Shown piece by piece: positions 40,876 through 49,724 of a DNA stretch of 64,000 nucleotides. How positions within the stretch are numbered: position 1 is the first letter of the stretch; the number at the start of each line of letters is the position of its first letter. Source of the stretch: Streptomyces piniterrae (lineage in GTDB: Bacteria; Actinomycetota; Actinomycetes; Streptomycetales; Streptomycetaceae); the NCBI RefSeq assembly GCF_005048155.1, contig NZ_SUMB01000001.1:248001-312000 (forward strand), given 5' to 3'. The notes under the pieces were generated by a model, which was not told the DNA's origin, did no database searches, and was given only the letters and a program-made list of their open reading frames with translations. A program made the position numbers and the translations under genes.

Positions 40876-42066
40876 CTAGGGCGTGTCCGACCCCGACCCA
40901 TCGGACAGGCCATGGTCGCCCAGCTGCTTGAGCCCGGTCGCCGTTCCGATCGTGATCACCAGTGAACCGGGTTCCCGCACCAGATCGCGTGCCACCGCGA
41001 CGCCGACCGCGGACGACGGCTCCAGGAGCAGTCCCTCGGCCGCCAGCCGGCGGTGTTCGGCGAGGGTCACCTCGTCGGTCACCGCGACGGCCGTGCCGCC
41101 GGTGCGCCACAAGGCGTCGAGCCCCTGCCAGCACGGCCGCTCCCCGCCCACCGAGAACGCCACGGTGGGGCCGTCCACCACTCGCGCACGCTCCTGGTCC
41201 GCCCGGTCGGTGTAGCGCAGCGCGGCGGTCAAAGGGGCCCGCGGTGCCGGTTCGGCGGCCACCAGCCGGGGCTCCGCCGCCACCAGCCCCGCGGCCACCA
41301 ACTCCCGGAAACCACGGCCGATTCCGGCCAGCAGATCGGCCCGGCTGGTGGGCACCACGACGGTGTCGATCCGCCGCCCGGCGAAGTCCCGCGCCAGCTC
41401 GTACGCGACCGACTTGTAGCCCTCGTCGGCATACGGGTTCGAGCCGGGCGGGACCGCGGCGAAGCAGGTCAGCGGGTACCAGCCGCGCTCCTCGACGGCC
41501 TTCGCCATCGCCGCGTTCCGCTCCGCCACGGTGCCCCGGTGCAGCACCCGCTCGGCTCCCAGCGCATCGATCTGCGCCCGCAGACCCGCCGGGACCGCCT
41601 CGTTGGTGAACACCACGCAGCGCAGCCCGGCCCGCGCCGCGTATGCCGCGGCCGCCGCGCCGGCGTTGCCGGACGATGCCGCGAGGACGGTGTCAGCGCC
41701 GGCCGCCACCGCCGCGGCGAGACCGACGGCCATCGCCCGGTCCTTGTGCGACCCGGTCGGGTTGGCGCCCTCGAATTTCAGCCACAACTCGCCCGAACCG
41801 GCGTCCTGTTGGGCGTCGCCGCCCGTTGTGCGCAGTCGGATGTTCGGGGTGTTCCCCTCTCCGAGGGTGACGGGTGGACCGGGCACCGGCACGGCATCCG
41901 GCCAGCCCCACGGTCCGCCCGGGTACGACGCGAGATCCAGCCCGGTCAGATCCGCGAGCGGCGGCGGCGTATTGACGCCGATGCCCTCCTTGGCGCAGGC
42001 CGGGCAGCCGCCGAGGTCCTCCGCCCGGCGTCCGCAGCGCGGGCAGTGCAGGGGTGTTGGGGTCAC
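40876..42066 (-). CDS. Threonine-synthase-like PLP enzyme with Zn ribbon
   Basis: Fold-type II PLP enzyme of 396 residues. The Schiff-base Lys is Lys108 in NPTGSHKDRAM, and the phosphate-binding loop is SSGNAGAAAAAYAA. Four N-terminal cysteines (8, 11, 21, 24; CPRCG...CPAC) form a zinc-ribbon like those on some actinobacterial threonine synthase homologues. GTG 42066 follows AGGGAG. It could be a threonine synthase paralogue or a threonine/diaminopropionate lyase-type enzyme. There is no threonine-pathway gene nearby, so I leave it unnamed. Confidence 0.85.
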   Translation of the reverse strand: MTPTPLHCPRCGRRAEDLGGCPACAKEGIGVNTPPPLADLTGLDLASYPGGPWGWPDAVPVPGPPVTLGEGNTPNIRLRTTGGDAQQDAGSGELWLKFEGANPTGSHKDRAMAVGLAAAVAAGADTVLAASSGNAGAAAAAYAARAGLRCVVFTNEAVPAGLRAQIDALGAERVLHRGTVAERNAAMAKAVEERGWYPLTCFAAVPPGSNPYADEGYKSVAYELARDFAGRRIDTVVVPTSRADLLAGIGRGFRELVAAGLVAAEPRLVAAEPAPRAPLTAALRYTDRADQERARVVDGPTVAFSVGGERPCWQGLDALWRTGGTAVAVTDEVTLAEHRRLAAEGLLLEPSSAVGVAVARDLVREPGSLVITIGTATGLKQLGDHGLSDGSGSDTP

Positions 42067-42266
42067 TGTCGCTCCCTGGGATCGGGGTGGGGTTCGGCCC
42101 GAATTCGACCCCCTGACAGTAACAGCTGGAGTCGCCTGGAGCCGGTTACGCGCGGCCTTGGGTATGGCCGTCCGCCGCTAGCTGACGTACCGTCAACTCC
42201 CTTGTCGCAGCGGCCGGGACCGCACCCCGGGCGACCCCATACCCCATGCGCGCCCAGGAGGAGACC

Positions 42267-43439
42267 GTGCCCGACCGCCCGATCGCGCTCGACGAATACC
42301 CGATCCACCAGGTCCCGCTGTCCATGCGCCATGTCGCCACCGGCGACCGCAACGCCTACGACCGGTGCATCTTCCACGTCCTGGACCACTCCGGGCGCGC
42401 CCTGCTCATCGCCGGCCTCGGCGTCTACCCCAACACCGGCGTCATCGACGCCTATGCCACCCTCCGCCTCGGCGACCGGCTGCACGCCGTACGTGCCTCC
42501 GACGCGCTCACCGACGACCGCCTCGCGCTCACCGTCGGGCCGCTCAGCATCACCGTCGAGCAGCCGCTCAGCCGGCTGCGGCTGACCTGCGCCGCCGACC
42601 CCGACGACCCGGACGGCCTCGCCTACGACCTGACCTGGACCGCGGCCTTCCCCGCCACCTGGGAGCCGCACCACACCCAGTACCGCGGCGACCGGCTGAC
42701 GCTGGAGGGCCGGCGGTTCGTCCAGGCGGGCACCGTCACCGGCGTCATCCGCGTCGCGGGGGAGGAGCTCGCGGTCACCGCGGGGGAGTGGACCGGCACC
42801 CGCGACCGCAGCTGGGGCGTACGTCCGATCCCCGGCGAGGACGGCGGCCGGGCCGCCGAGGAGCTGCGGCCCGAGGGCTTCCACTGGGTGTGGTGCCCGG
42901 TGCGCTTCGACGACCGCTTCGTCATGGTCATCGTCCAGGAGGACGCCGACGGCCATCGCACCTTGAACGAGGCCCTCCTGGTACGCGAGGGCCACCACGA
43001 CGTCCAGCTCGGCTGGCCCCACACGGACATCACCTACCGGCCCGGCACCCGCCCCCAAGCTCTCAACTCCGTTCGAGCAGTGGGTGCCCCCATCCCCGAG
43101 CGCGCCGTCATCCACCTCACCGACCCGTCCCGCAAGCCCCTCGAACTCACCGCGGAGATCCTCACCTCCTCACCCCTGGCCGTCGGCGCCGGCTACCCTC
43201 CCGCCGACGACTGGCAGCACGGCACCTGGCGCGGCCGCGGCTGGACCGACCGCCGCAGCTATGACCTCTCCGACCCCTCGGCACACCCCCACGCCGCCTA
43301 CGGCGTCACCGACCATGCCGCCCGCTTCACCCTCGACGGCCGCACCGGCCACGGCATCTTCGAGCACGGCAGTTTCGGCCGGCACGACCCGAGCGGCTTC
43401 ACCGGCTACGGCGACGTCGCGGGGGAGGCCGGCCGATGA
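42267..43439 (+). CDS. Conserved hypothetical protein next to kinase-like gene
   Basis: Protein of 390 residues, beta-rich with many Trp and Arg-Gly motifs (TRDRSWGVRP, GFHWVWCPVRFDD, GRGWTDRRSYDL). It has no signal peptide or membrane segment. I do not recognise a function; similar proteins are found beside APH-like kinases in actinobacteria. GTG 42267 has AGGAGG 5 nt upstream. It overlaps the following kinase by ATGA (43436-43439), so they are co-translated. Residues 262-275 (PQALNSVRAVGAPI) are encoded by a short interspersed repeat that seems to have been inserted in frame. Confidence 0.75.
   Translation: MPDRPIALDEYPIHQVPLSMRHVATGDRNAYDRCIFHVLDHSGRALLIAGLGVYPNTGVIDAYATLRLGDRLHAVRASDALTDDRLALTVGPLSITVEQPLSRLRLTCAADPDDPDGLAYDLTWTAAFPATWEPHHTQYRGDRLTLEGRRFVQAGTVTGVIRVAGEELAVTAGEWTGTRDRSWGVRPIPGEDGGRAAEELRPEGFHWVWCPVRFDDRFVMVIVQEDADGHRTLNEALLVREGHHDVQLGWPHTDITYRPGTRPQALNSVRAVGAPIPERAVIHLTDPSRKPLELTAEILTSSPLAVGAGYPPADDWQHGTWRGRGWTDRRSYDLSDPSAHPHAAYGVTDHAARFTLDGRTGHGIFEHGSFGRHDPSGFTGYGDVAGEAGR
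43052..43092. repeat. Streptomyces short interspersed palindromic repeat (in frame)
   Basis: This 41-base element starts CCCCCAAGCTCTC, has a central GTTCGAGC and ends GGGTGCCCCCA. It closely resembles the short repeat found scattered between Streptomyces genes (arms CCCCCA/TGGGGG around a GCTCGAGC-like core). A second copy in the opposite orientation is at 47754-47789. Here it lies inside a coding gene and keeps the frame open. Confidence 0.75.
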
Positions 43440-44545
43440 CCACCGCTCCCCGCCCCCGCACCACCACCCGCGACCCCGAAACCCTCACCCGCCGGCTCAC
43501 CGCCTGGCTCGACACCAGGCTCCCCGGCGCCCGCGCCACCGGGGCGACCGTCCCCGACTCCAACGGCATGTCCAGCGAGACGCTGCTCTTCGACATCGAC
43601 CACCCGGAGCCGCCGCCCCCCGGCACCCCCATGTCCTGCGCGCTGCGCCTGGCCGCCGACCCCGCCGCGTACACGGTCTTCCCGCGCTACGACATGGCCC
43701 GCCAGTACCGCACCATGCGCCTGGTCGCCGACCGCACCGACCTCCCCGTGCCCCGCACCCTCTGGCTCGAAGAGGACCCGGCGCACCTCGGCGCGCCCTT
43801 CTTCGTCATGGAACGCGCCGTCGGCCGCGTCCCGCCGGACGTCATGCCCTATACGTACGAGGGAAACTGGCTGCACGACGCCGGCGACGACGACCGCGCA
43901 CACCTGGAAGCCGCCAGCGTCTCGGTCCTCGCCCGCCTCCATGACCAAGTCCCGTGCGAGGAGGCGGGGTTCCTGGGCGCGCCCGGGAGCGGGCCCGGGA
44001 CCGCACTGCACCGGCATGTCGAGGCCCAACGCGCCTATTACGCATGGGTGGTCGAGGGACGACCGCGCTCCCCGGTCATTGAGCGAGGCTTCGACTGGCT
44101 AGCCGGGCACTGGCCGTCCGACCCTGGTGAGACCGTGCTGACCTGGGGAGACGCCCGGATCGGCAATATCGTCTACGACGGCTTCGCACCGGCCGCCGTC
44201 CTGGACTGGGAAATGGCCGCCCTGGGCCCCCGCGAACTCGACCTGGGGTGGATGATCTACCTCCACCGTTTCTTCCAGGACCTCACGGTGGGCAGCGGCC
44301 AGCGGGGACTGCCCGACTTCCTGAGCCGCGACCGCGTCGAGCGGCGCTATGCCCGACTGACCGGCCACACGCCGCGCGACATGGAATTCCACACCCTCTA
44401 CGCGGCCCTGCGGCATGCCGTCGTGATGCTGCGGGTGGCATACCGCCAGGTCCACTTCGGGGAGGTGCCCGTACCGGCCGACGCCGATGCGCTGATCCTG
44501 CACCGGGACACCTTGGAGGCGATGATCGACGGCCGCTACTGGTGA
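43436..44545 (+). CDS. APH-like phosphotransferase family protein
   Basis: Choline-kinase/aminoglycoside-phosphotransferase fold protein of 369 residues, related to the FadE36-like group that often sits with acyl-CoA metabolism genes. The catalytic loop is LTWGDARIGNIVYDG (WGDxxxxN, so the usual HGD His is Trp) and the Mg loop is VLDWEMAALGP. The ATG overlaps the previous gene by four bases. The small-molecule substrate is unknown. It is unrelated in sequence to the APH-like kinase at the left edge of the window. Confidence 0.88.
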   Translation: MTTAPRPRTTTRDPETLTRRLTAWLDTRLPGARATGATVPDSNGMSSETLLFDIDHPEPPPPGTPMSCALRLAADPAAYTVFPRYDMARQYRTMRLVADRTDLPVPRTLWLEEDPAHLGAPFFVMERAVGRVPPDVMPYTYEGNWLHDAGDDDRAHLEAASVSVLARLHDQVPCEEAGFLGAPGSGPGTALHRHVEAQRAYYAWVVEGRPRSPVIERGFDWLAGHWPSDPGETVLTWGDARIGNIVYDGFAPAAVLDWEMAALGPRELDLGWMIYLHRFFQDLTVGSGQRGLPDFLSRDRVERRYARLTGHTPRDMEFHTLYAALRHAVVMLRVAYRQVHFGEVPVPADADALILHRDTLEAMIDGRYW

Positions 44546-44564
44546 AACGGTACGGCCGGACGGT

Positions 44565-44598
44565 TCTACAGGTCGGGCGGGCTCTACAGGTCGGGCGG
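44565..44598. repeat. 16-bp tandem repeat between convergent genes
   Basis: TCTACAGGTCGGGCGG occurs at 44565-44580 and again at 44583-44598, in the 53-bp gap between the kinase-like gene and the convergent Zn-ribbon gene. It ends exactly at the latter's stop. Confidence 0.8.
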
Positions 44599-45015
44599 TC
44601 AGGCGCCGCGGCGCATCCGGGGCACCCGGACCGGGCGCGAGCCGGGCCCGCCGATGTGCGAGAAGGGCTGGCGGCGCCAGTCCAGGCTCTCCGGGAGCGT
44701 CAGCAGCATCGCCGCGTCCTGCTCCTGGGTGTCCAGGGTGTCGTCGGTCGACGGGGCGTCGGCCACCGGGCGGCCCGAGCCCTGGCACACCGTCAGGCCG
44801 AACGGGTTCCACGGGGAGGGGCACAGCGCATGCTCGGGAAGTGCGTCCTCGTCCGCCAGCAGTGCGATCGGCTGCCCGCAGTCCGGGCAGGTCACACGGT
44901 AGATGTCAAAGGTTTCGAAGGCCTCGTGCGTACCGTCGCCGCCGACGAGACCGATACTTTCGCCCTCCTGGGCGCCGACGTTCGCCGCAGCGGATTCCTG
45001 CTTAAGGCGTCGCAT
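44599..45015 (-). CDS. Hypothetical Cys-rich (Zn-ribbon-like) protein
   Basis: Small soluble protein of 138 residues. A Cys-rich segment (VTCPDCGQPIALLADED then HALCPSPWNPFGLTVCQGSG) looks like a zinc ribbon. The tail is basic (RPVRVPRMRRGA). ATG 45015 has GAGGGGG about 9 nt upstream, whereas an earlier in-frame ATG (45024) would touch that site directly. It is divergent from the Lrp gene. I do not recognise a specific function. Confidence 0.7.
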   Translation of the reverse strand: MRRLKQESAAANVGAQEGESIGLVGGDGTHEAFETFDIYRVTCPDCGQPIALLADEDALPEHALCPSPWNPFGLTVCQGSGRPVADAPSTDDTLDTQEQDAAMLLTLPESLDWRRQPFSHIGGPGSRPVRVPRMRRGA

Positions 45016-45234
45016 GATGTCCATCCCCCTCGGGTGGGCCCCCATCGGACCGCTGACTTCCTGTGACGGGCGGTCCCGGCCACCACCAGCAATTCCCTTC
45101 ATGCCGCGCGCATAATCGCGGAGCCTTGACACACGACGATTCACGTGTGTGGCATTCGTCACACTGCCCGGCGCAGGGTGTCCACGATCCGGCGCGCGCT
45201 GCGCATACGCGCCCGAGCACAGTAGGTTGAGCGG

Positions 45235-45675
45235 GTGGAGGAGTTGGACCGACAAATCGTGGAGCTGCTCGTCAAGGACGGGCGGATGAGCTACACCGAC
45301 CTGGGCAAGGCCACCGGCCTGTCCACCTCGGCGGTGCACCAGCGCGTGCGCCGACTCGAGCAGCGCGGTGTCATACGGGGCTATGCGGCGATCGTGGACC
45401 CCGAAGCCGTGGGCCTGCCGCTCACGGCCTTCATCTCGGTCAAACCCTTCGATCCCAGCGCGCCGGACGACATCGCCGAGCGGCTCGCGGAGGTCCCCGA
45501 GCTGGAGGCCTGCCACAGCGTCGCCGGCGACGAGAACTACATCCTCAAGGTCCGGGTCGCCACCCCCCTGGAGCTGGAGCACCTGCTCACCCGCATCCGC
45601 ACGCTGGCCGGGGTCTCCACGCGTACGACCGTCGTCCTCTCGACCCCGTACGAGGCCCGGCCGCCGCGCATCTGA
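45235..45675 (+). CDS. Lrp/AsnC-family transcriptional regulator
   Basis: Feast/famine regulator of 146 residues. The N-terminal winged helix-turn-helix (MSYTDLGKATGLSTSAVHQR, VRRLEQRGVIRGY) is followed by the RAM ligand-binding domain (VAGDENYILKVRV). Such proteins form octamers and usually respond to amino acids. GTG 45235 gives the family's normal N-terminus (ELDRQIVELLVKDGR). A hairpin follows the gene. Targets may include the divergent Zn-ribbon gene; not shown. Confidence 0.93.
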   Translation: MEELDRQIVELLVKDGRMSYTDLGKATGLSTSAVHQRVRRLEQRGVIRGYAAIVDPEAVGLPLTAFISVKPFDPSAPDDIAERLAEVPELEACHSVAGDENYILKVRVATPLELEHLLTRIRTLAGVSTRTTVVLSTPYEARPPRI

Positions 45676-45721
45676 CGGGCGGTCGGCCTGCCGACCGTTC
45701 AAAGCCCGCCGACCCGTAAGC

Positions 45722-45756
45722 GGCCCCCGCGCGCGGTCCGTCCGCGCGCAGGGGCC
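45722..45756 (+). terminator. GC-rich hairpin after the lrp-type gene
   Basis: Stem of GGCCCC plus CGCGCGCGG pairing with CCGCGCGC and GGGGCC across a five-base loop, 46 nt after the stop of the Lrp-type gene and 12 nt before the amidohydrolase start. It could also act on the downstream gene's leader. Confidence 0.65.
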
Positions 45757-45768
45757 AAACTGTCCGGT

Positions 45769-47460
45769 ATGAGCGAGCGCATCCCCGATGGACCCCGTCG
45801 GCACCTTCCCGGCTCTGACCGGCCCCGCACCGTCCTCCTCCGGGGCGGTGAGGTGCACAGCCCCGCGGACCCCTTCGCCACCGCCATGGTCGTGGAGGGC
45901 GGCAGCGTCGCATGGGTCGGCGAGGAAGGCGCCGCCGACTCCTTCGCGGACGGCGTCGACGAGATCATCCAGCTCGACGGCGCGCTCGTCACCCCGGCGT
46001 TCACGGACGCACATGTGCACACCACGGCGACCGGCCTCGCGCTCACCGGACTCGACCTGGCCGGCGCCACCACCCTCTCCGACGCACTGGCCCGCATCCG
46101 CGCCCACGCCGACGCCCGCCCGGCCGACAAGATCCTGCTCGGGCACGGCTGGGACGCCAGCGCCTGGCCCGAGGGGCGCCCGCCCGCCCGCGCCGAACTG
46201 GACGCCGCCACCGGCGGCCGTCCCCTCTATCTCACCCGCGTCGACGTGCACTCCGCCGTCGTCACCACGGCCCTGCTGGACCTCGTTCCCGGCATTCGCG
46301 AGCGGGCCGGGTTCCACCCCGACGCCCCGCTGACCGGCGACGCCCACCACGCCGTACGGAAGGCCGCGCACGCCACGATCACCCCGGCCCAGCGCGCCGA
46401 CGCCCAGGCCGCCGCCCTCGCCCATGCCGCCTCCCTCGGCATCGGCAGCATCCACGAATGCGCGGGCCCCGAGATCTCCGGCGAGGACGACTTCACCGCG
46501 CTGCTCGCCCTGGCGGCCGACAATGTCGACGGCGGTGCCGACAGCGGCGTCAACAGCCCGCGGGTCGTGGGCTACTGGGCCGAGCTGATCGCATCAGCAA
46601 AGGACGCGGAGCGGATCCGCGAGCTCGGCGCGACCGGCGCGGCCGGCGATCTCTTCGCCGACGGTTCGCTCGGCTCGCACACCGCCCACCTGCACGCCCC
46701 GTACGCGGACGCCGGCCACACCGGGGCCGGACAGCTCGACGCGGCGGCCGTCGCCGCCCATGTCGCCGCCTGCACCGAGGCCGGTCTCCAGGCCGGTTTC
46801 CACGCCATCGGCGACGCCGCCCTGACCACCGTCGTCGACGGCGCGCGGGCCGCCGCCGACCGGGTCGGCCTGGCCCGCGTCCGCGCCGCCCGGCACCGCG
46901 TCGAACACGCCGAAATGCTCACCGACCACACCATCGCCGGTTTCGCCGACCTGGCCCTGACGGCCTCCGTCCAGCCCGCCTTCGACGCGGCCTGGGGCGG
47001 CGCGGACGGCATGTACGCCGCACGTCTCGGCGCCGACCGCGCCCGCACCCTCAACCCGTACGCCGCCCTGCTCAAGGCCGGTGTCCCGCTCGCCCTCGGC
47101 TCCGACAGCCCGGTCACCCCGCTCGACCCCTGGGGCACCGTGCGCGCCGCCGTCTTCCACCGCACCCGCGCCCACGGCATCTCCGCGCGCGCCGCGTTCA
47201 CCGCCCACACCCGGGGCGGCTGGCGCGCCATCGGCCGCGACGACGCCGGCGTCCTGGTGCCCGGCGCCCCCGCCGACTACGCGGTCTGGCGCACCGGCGA
47301 CCTGATCGTCCAGGCCCCCGACGAGCGAGTGGAGCGCTGGTCCACCGACCCCCGCTCCGGCACCCCCGGCCTGCCCGATCTCACCCCCGGCAACGACCTC
47401 CCGGTGTGCCTGCGCACCGTCGTCGGCGGCCGCACCGTCTTCCGGCGGCCGATCGAGTGA
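45769..47460 (+). CDS. Amidohydrolase (YtcJ-like)
   Basis: Metal-dependent amidohydrolase of 563 residues. The metal-binding start FTDAHVHT follows the N-terminal beta sandwich; further signatures are FHAIGDAA, HRVEHAEML and LALGSDSPVTPLDPW, with the late Asp ligand. This is the YtcJ-like branch, whose members hydrolyse amide or formyl bonds in diverse small molecules. The C-terminal strand block (VLVPGAPADYAVW) completes the composite domain. No partner genes reveal the substrate. Confidence 0.9.
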   Translation: MSERIPDGPRRHLPGSDRPRTVLLRGGEVHSPADPFATAMVVEGGSVAWVGEEGAADSFADGVDEIIQLDGALVTPAFTDAHVHTTATGLALTGLDLAGATTLSDALARIRAHADARPADKILLGHGWDASAWPEGRPPARAELDAATGGRPLYLTRVDVHSAVVTTALLDLVPGIRERAGFHPDAPLTGDAHHAVRKAAHATITPAQRADAQAAALAHAASLGIGSIHECAGPEISGEDDFTALLALAADNVDGGADSGVNSPRVVGYWAELIASAKDAERIRELGATGAAGDLFADGSLGSHTAHLHAPYADAGHTGAGQLDAAAVAAHVAACTEAGLQAGFHAIGDAALTTVVDGARAAADRVGLARVRAARHRVEHAEMLTDHTIAGFADLALTASVQPAFDAAWGGADGMYAARLGADRARTLNPYAALLKAGVPLALGSDSPVTPLDPWGTVRAAVFHRTRAHGISARAAFTAHTRGGWRAIGRDDAGVLVPGAPADYAVWRTGDLIVQAPDERVERWSTDPRSGTPGLPDLTPGNDLPVCLRTVVGGRTVFRRPIE

Positions 47461-48017
47461 CATCGGGTGGGCAGGTGCCCCGGGAGCGGGCGCTTGCAGC
47501 TACTCGCCCCACCCGCGGGCGCTCGCCGCTGACCTGGGGCGACGCGAAATCGACGCAGGCGGAGCACCTGTTGACAGCAGGCGGTCGACGGCCGGTAGGT
47601 TCTGCCGAGTCCACCGAAGGACGTCCGATCGGGAGAGCTCCGCGCAGTCGTCGAACGCAGCTGGGCCATGGGGCGGTGCGCCACACCGGCACACCGCCAC
47701 TGGGAGCCAGGTCCAGGACCAGAGGCACGGCGCGACGGAAGGTTTCGGCCGGCTGGGGGTCCCTCCCTGCTCCTCACGAGCCTGGGGGAAGGTGCGACCC
47801 GGGTGGGGCCCGGATGCTCAGTAGACAACGGCTTTCGGTCGACCCGCAGCCAGCGGGTCCCAGGTCGGCCCGAAGGGCGCCGGGCCCCGATCCGCCCACG
47901 CCGCGGCCCGCCCCGCACCGGAGGGACACCCTCCGCCTCACCACCCCGCACCCGCGATCGCGGCTACCCGATGTACGGTCAGCTCACCACCCCACGACCT
48001 GCAGGAAGGCCGCGACC
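47461..48017. other. 557-bp gap with promoter-like and repeat elements
   Basis: No protein-like frame was seen. TTGACA at 47570-47575, then TAGGTT 19 bp later, is a plausible vegetative promoter on the plus strand, about 420 bp before lnt. The transcript would carry a long GC-rich leader with several short inverted repeats. One short interspersed repeat lies at 47754-47789. A small RNA or a long lnt leader are both possible; I recognise no known riboswitch. Confidence 0.4.
47754..47789. repeat. Second copy of the short interspersed palindromic repeat
   Basis: A 36-base element starting TGGGGGTCCCTCCC and ending GAGCCTGGGGGA, the same family as 43052-43092 in reverse orientation, with a slightly degenerate core. 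It is intergenic, the usual location. Confidence 0.65.
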
Positions 48018-49724
48018 GTGCCATCGGGTTCCGACACCACAGCAGAAGCCGTCAGCGGCACCTCGCCCGACGGCCCGGTGCCGCCCGCCGCGACGGATCC
48101 GGCCGCGACGGGCCCGGCCGCCGAGGCAGGTGCCACCGCCGAGCCGCACCGTCCCGGGCGCGCCCGGCGGCTGGCCGCGCTGGTCCGCCGCGAGGCCCCG
48201 TGCACCGGCCTCGCGATCGGCGCCGGCATCGCGCTGGCGCTCGCCTTCCCGCCCTACGACCTGTGGCCGCTGTCCCTCCTGGGCGTCGCCGCGCTCTCGC
48301 TGCTGACCCGCGGCCGTAGTGTCCGGCAGGGCGCCTGGACCGGCTTCGCGTTCGGTGTGCCGTTCTTCCTGATCCTGCTCAAGTGGCTGCATGTCGTCGG
48401 CTGGGACGCGGTGATCGGCCTCTCCCTCGCCGAGGCGCTCTTCCTGACGCTGCTGGGCGGGGCGCTCGCGGGCACCTCACGACTGCCGGCCTGGCCGCTG
48501 TGGGCCGCCTGCCTGTGGGTCGCCGAGGAATGGGCCCGCGACCGCCTCCCGCTCGGCGGCTTCCCCTGGGGCCGGCTCGCGTTCGCCAACACCGGCTCGC
48601 CGTTCACCCCGCTCGCCGCGCTGGGCGGCGCCCCCCTGGTGACCTTCGCCGTCGCCCTCGTCGGCGCGCTGCTGGCCGCGTGCGCCGTCATCCTCTGGGG
48701 CCTGCGCGGCTCCGGCACGCTGCGCCGGGCGATCCCCGCCTTCGAGGCGTTCGGACTCGCCGCCGCGCTCACCGCGGCCGGCGCGGCCGTGCCCGTCCCC
48801 ACCAAGGCCGATGACACCGTTGACATCGCTGTCGTGCAGGGCAACGTCCAGCAGGCGGGCATGGACTTCCTCGGCCGCCCGATGATGATCGTCGACAATC
48901 ACGCCACGGCCACCGAGAAGCTCGCCGCCGACATCAAGGCCGGCAAGGCCAAGAAGCCCGACCTGGTCATCTGGCCGGAGAACTCCTCCGACCTCGATCC
49001 GTTCCAGTACCCGCAGGCGTACGACCGGATCGACGAGGCCGTGAAGTCGATCGGCGTCCCCGTACTCGTCGGCGCCCTCATCGACCACCCCTCCAAGAAG
49101 GGCTATGTCTTCAACGAGGGCATCGTCTGGGACCCGAAGAAGGGGCCCGGCGCCTCGTACACCAAGCAGCACCCGGTGCCGTTCGGCGAGTATGTGCCGT
49201 TCCGGGAGCAGCTCAGCAAGATCATCACGCGTTTCCAGCGGGTGCCGCGCGACTTCTACCCGGGCGACCACACCGGCGTACTGAAGATCGGCCCCGCCCG
49301 GCTCGGCGACGTCATCTGCTTCGAGGTGGCCTACGACGAGATCGTGCACGAGACCGTCGGCGCCGGCGCCCGAGCCCTGGTCATCCAGACCAACAACGCC
49401 ACCTACGGGCGCACCGGCCAGCCCGAACAGCAGCTCGCCATGTCCAAGCTGCGCGCCGTCGAACACGGCCGGGCCGTGGTCACCGCCGCCACCAGCGGCA
49501 TCAGCGCCGTCGTCGCCCCGGACGGCACGGTCACCCACCAGATCCCCGAGTTCACGCAGGGCGTCGTCTCCGCGCGGATCCCGCTGCGCGACGAAACGAC
49601 GTTGGCCGACCGCGTCGGTGCGGCTCCCGAGTGGGTGCTCGCTATCGTGGGGCTTCTCTCCTGTGCCGCGGCGACGGTGATCGGCCGGCGGGGGCGTACG
49701 AAGGACGAGAAGGGGCAGCAGTGA
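48018..49724 (+). CDS. lnt: Apolipoprotein N-acyltransferase
   Basis: Membrane enzyme of 568 residues that N-acylates the lipid-modified Cys of lipoproteins. After a ~50-residue Pro/Ala-rich cytoplasmic leader come about six membrane segments. A periplasmic nitrilase domain follows with the complete triad Glu321 (IWPENSSD), Lys383 (YTKQHPVPFGEYVPF) and Cys434 (VICFEVAYD), then a last TM helix near the C-terminus. GTG 48018 has GGAAGG upstream. It overlaps the ppm1 gene by GTGA. In mycobacteria the two activities are fused or adjacent, so the pair supports both assignments. Confidence 0.94.
   Translation: MPSGSDTTAEAVSGTSPDGPVPPAATDPAATGPAAEAGATAEPHRPGRARRLAALVRREAPCTGLAIGAGIALALAFPPYDLWPLSLLGVAALSLLTRGRSVRQGAWTGFAFGVPFFLILLKWLHVVGWDAVIGLSLAEALFLTLLGGALAGTSRLPAWPLWAACLWVAEEWARDRLPLGGFPWGRLAFANTGSPFTPLAALGGAPLVTFAVALVGALLAACAVILWGLRGSGTLRRAIPAFEAFGLAAALTAAGAAVPVPTKADDTVDIAVVQGNVQQAGMDFLGRPMMIVDNHATATEKLAADIKAGKAKKPDLVIWPENSSDLDPFQYPQAYDRIDEAVKSIGVPVLVGALIDHPSKKGYVFNEGIVWDPKKGPGASYTKQHPVPFGEYVPFREQLSKIITRFQRVPRDFYPGDHTGVLKIGPARLGDVICFEVAYDEIVHETVGAGARALVIQTNNATYGRTGQPEQQLAMSKLRAVEHGRAVVTAATSGISAVVAPDGTVTHQIPEFTQGVVSARIPLRDETTLADRVGAAPEWVLAIVGLLSCAAATVIGRRGRTKDEKGQQ

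Noticed and set aside
45912..49724. A 1270-codon plus-strand open frame covering the amidohydrolase region and lnt.
   Set aside because: Only the 3' part from 48018 is protein-like (Lnt); the rest is Arg/Pro-rich antisense-like composition in another frame of the amidohydrolase gene.
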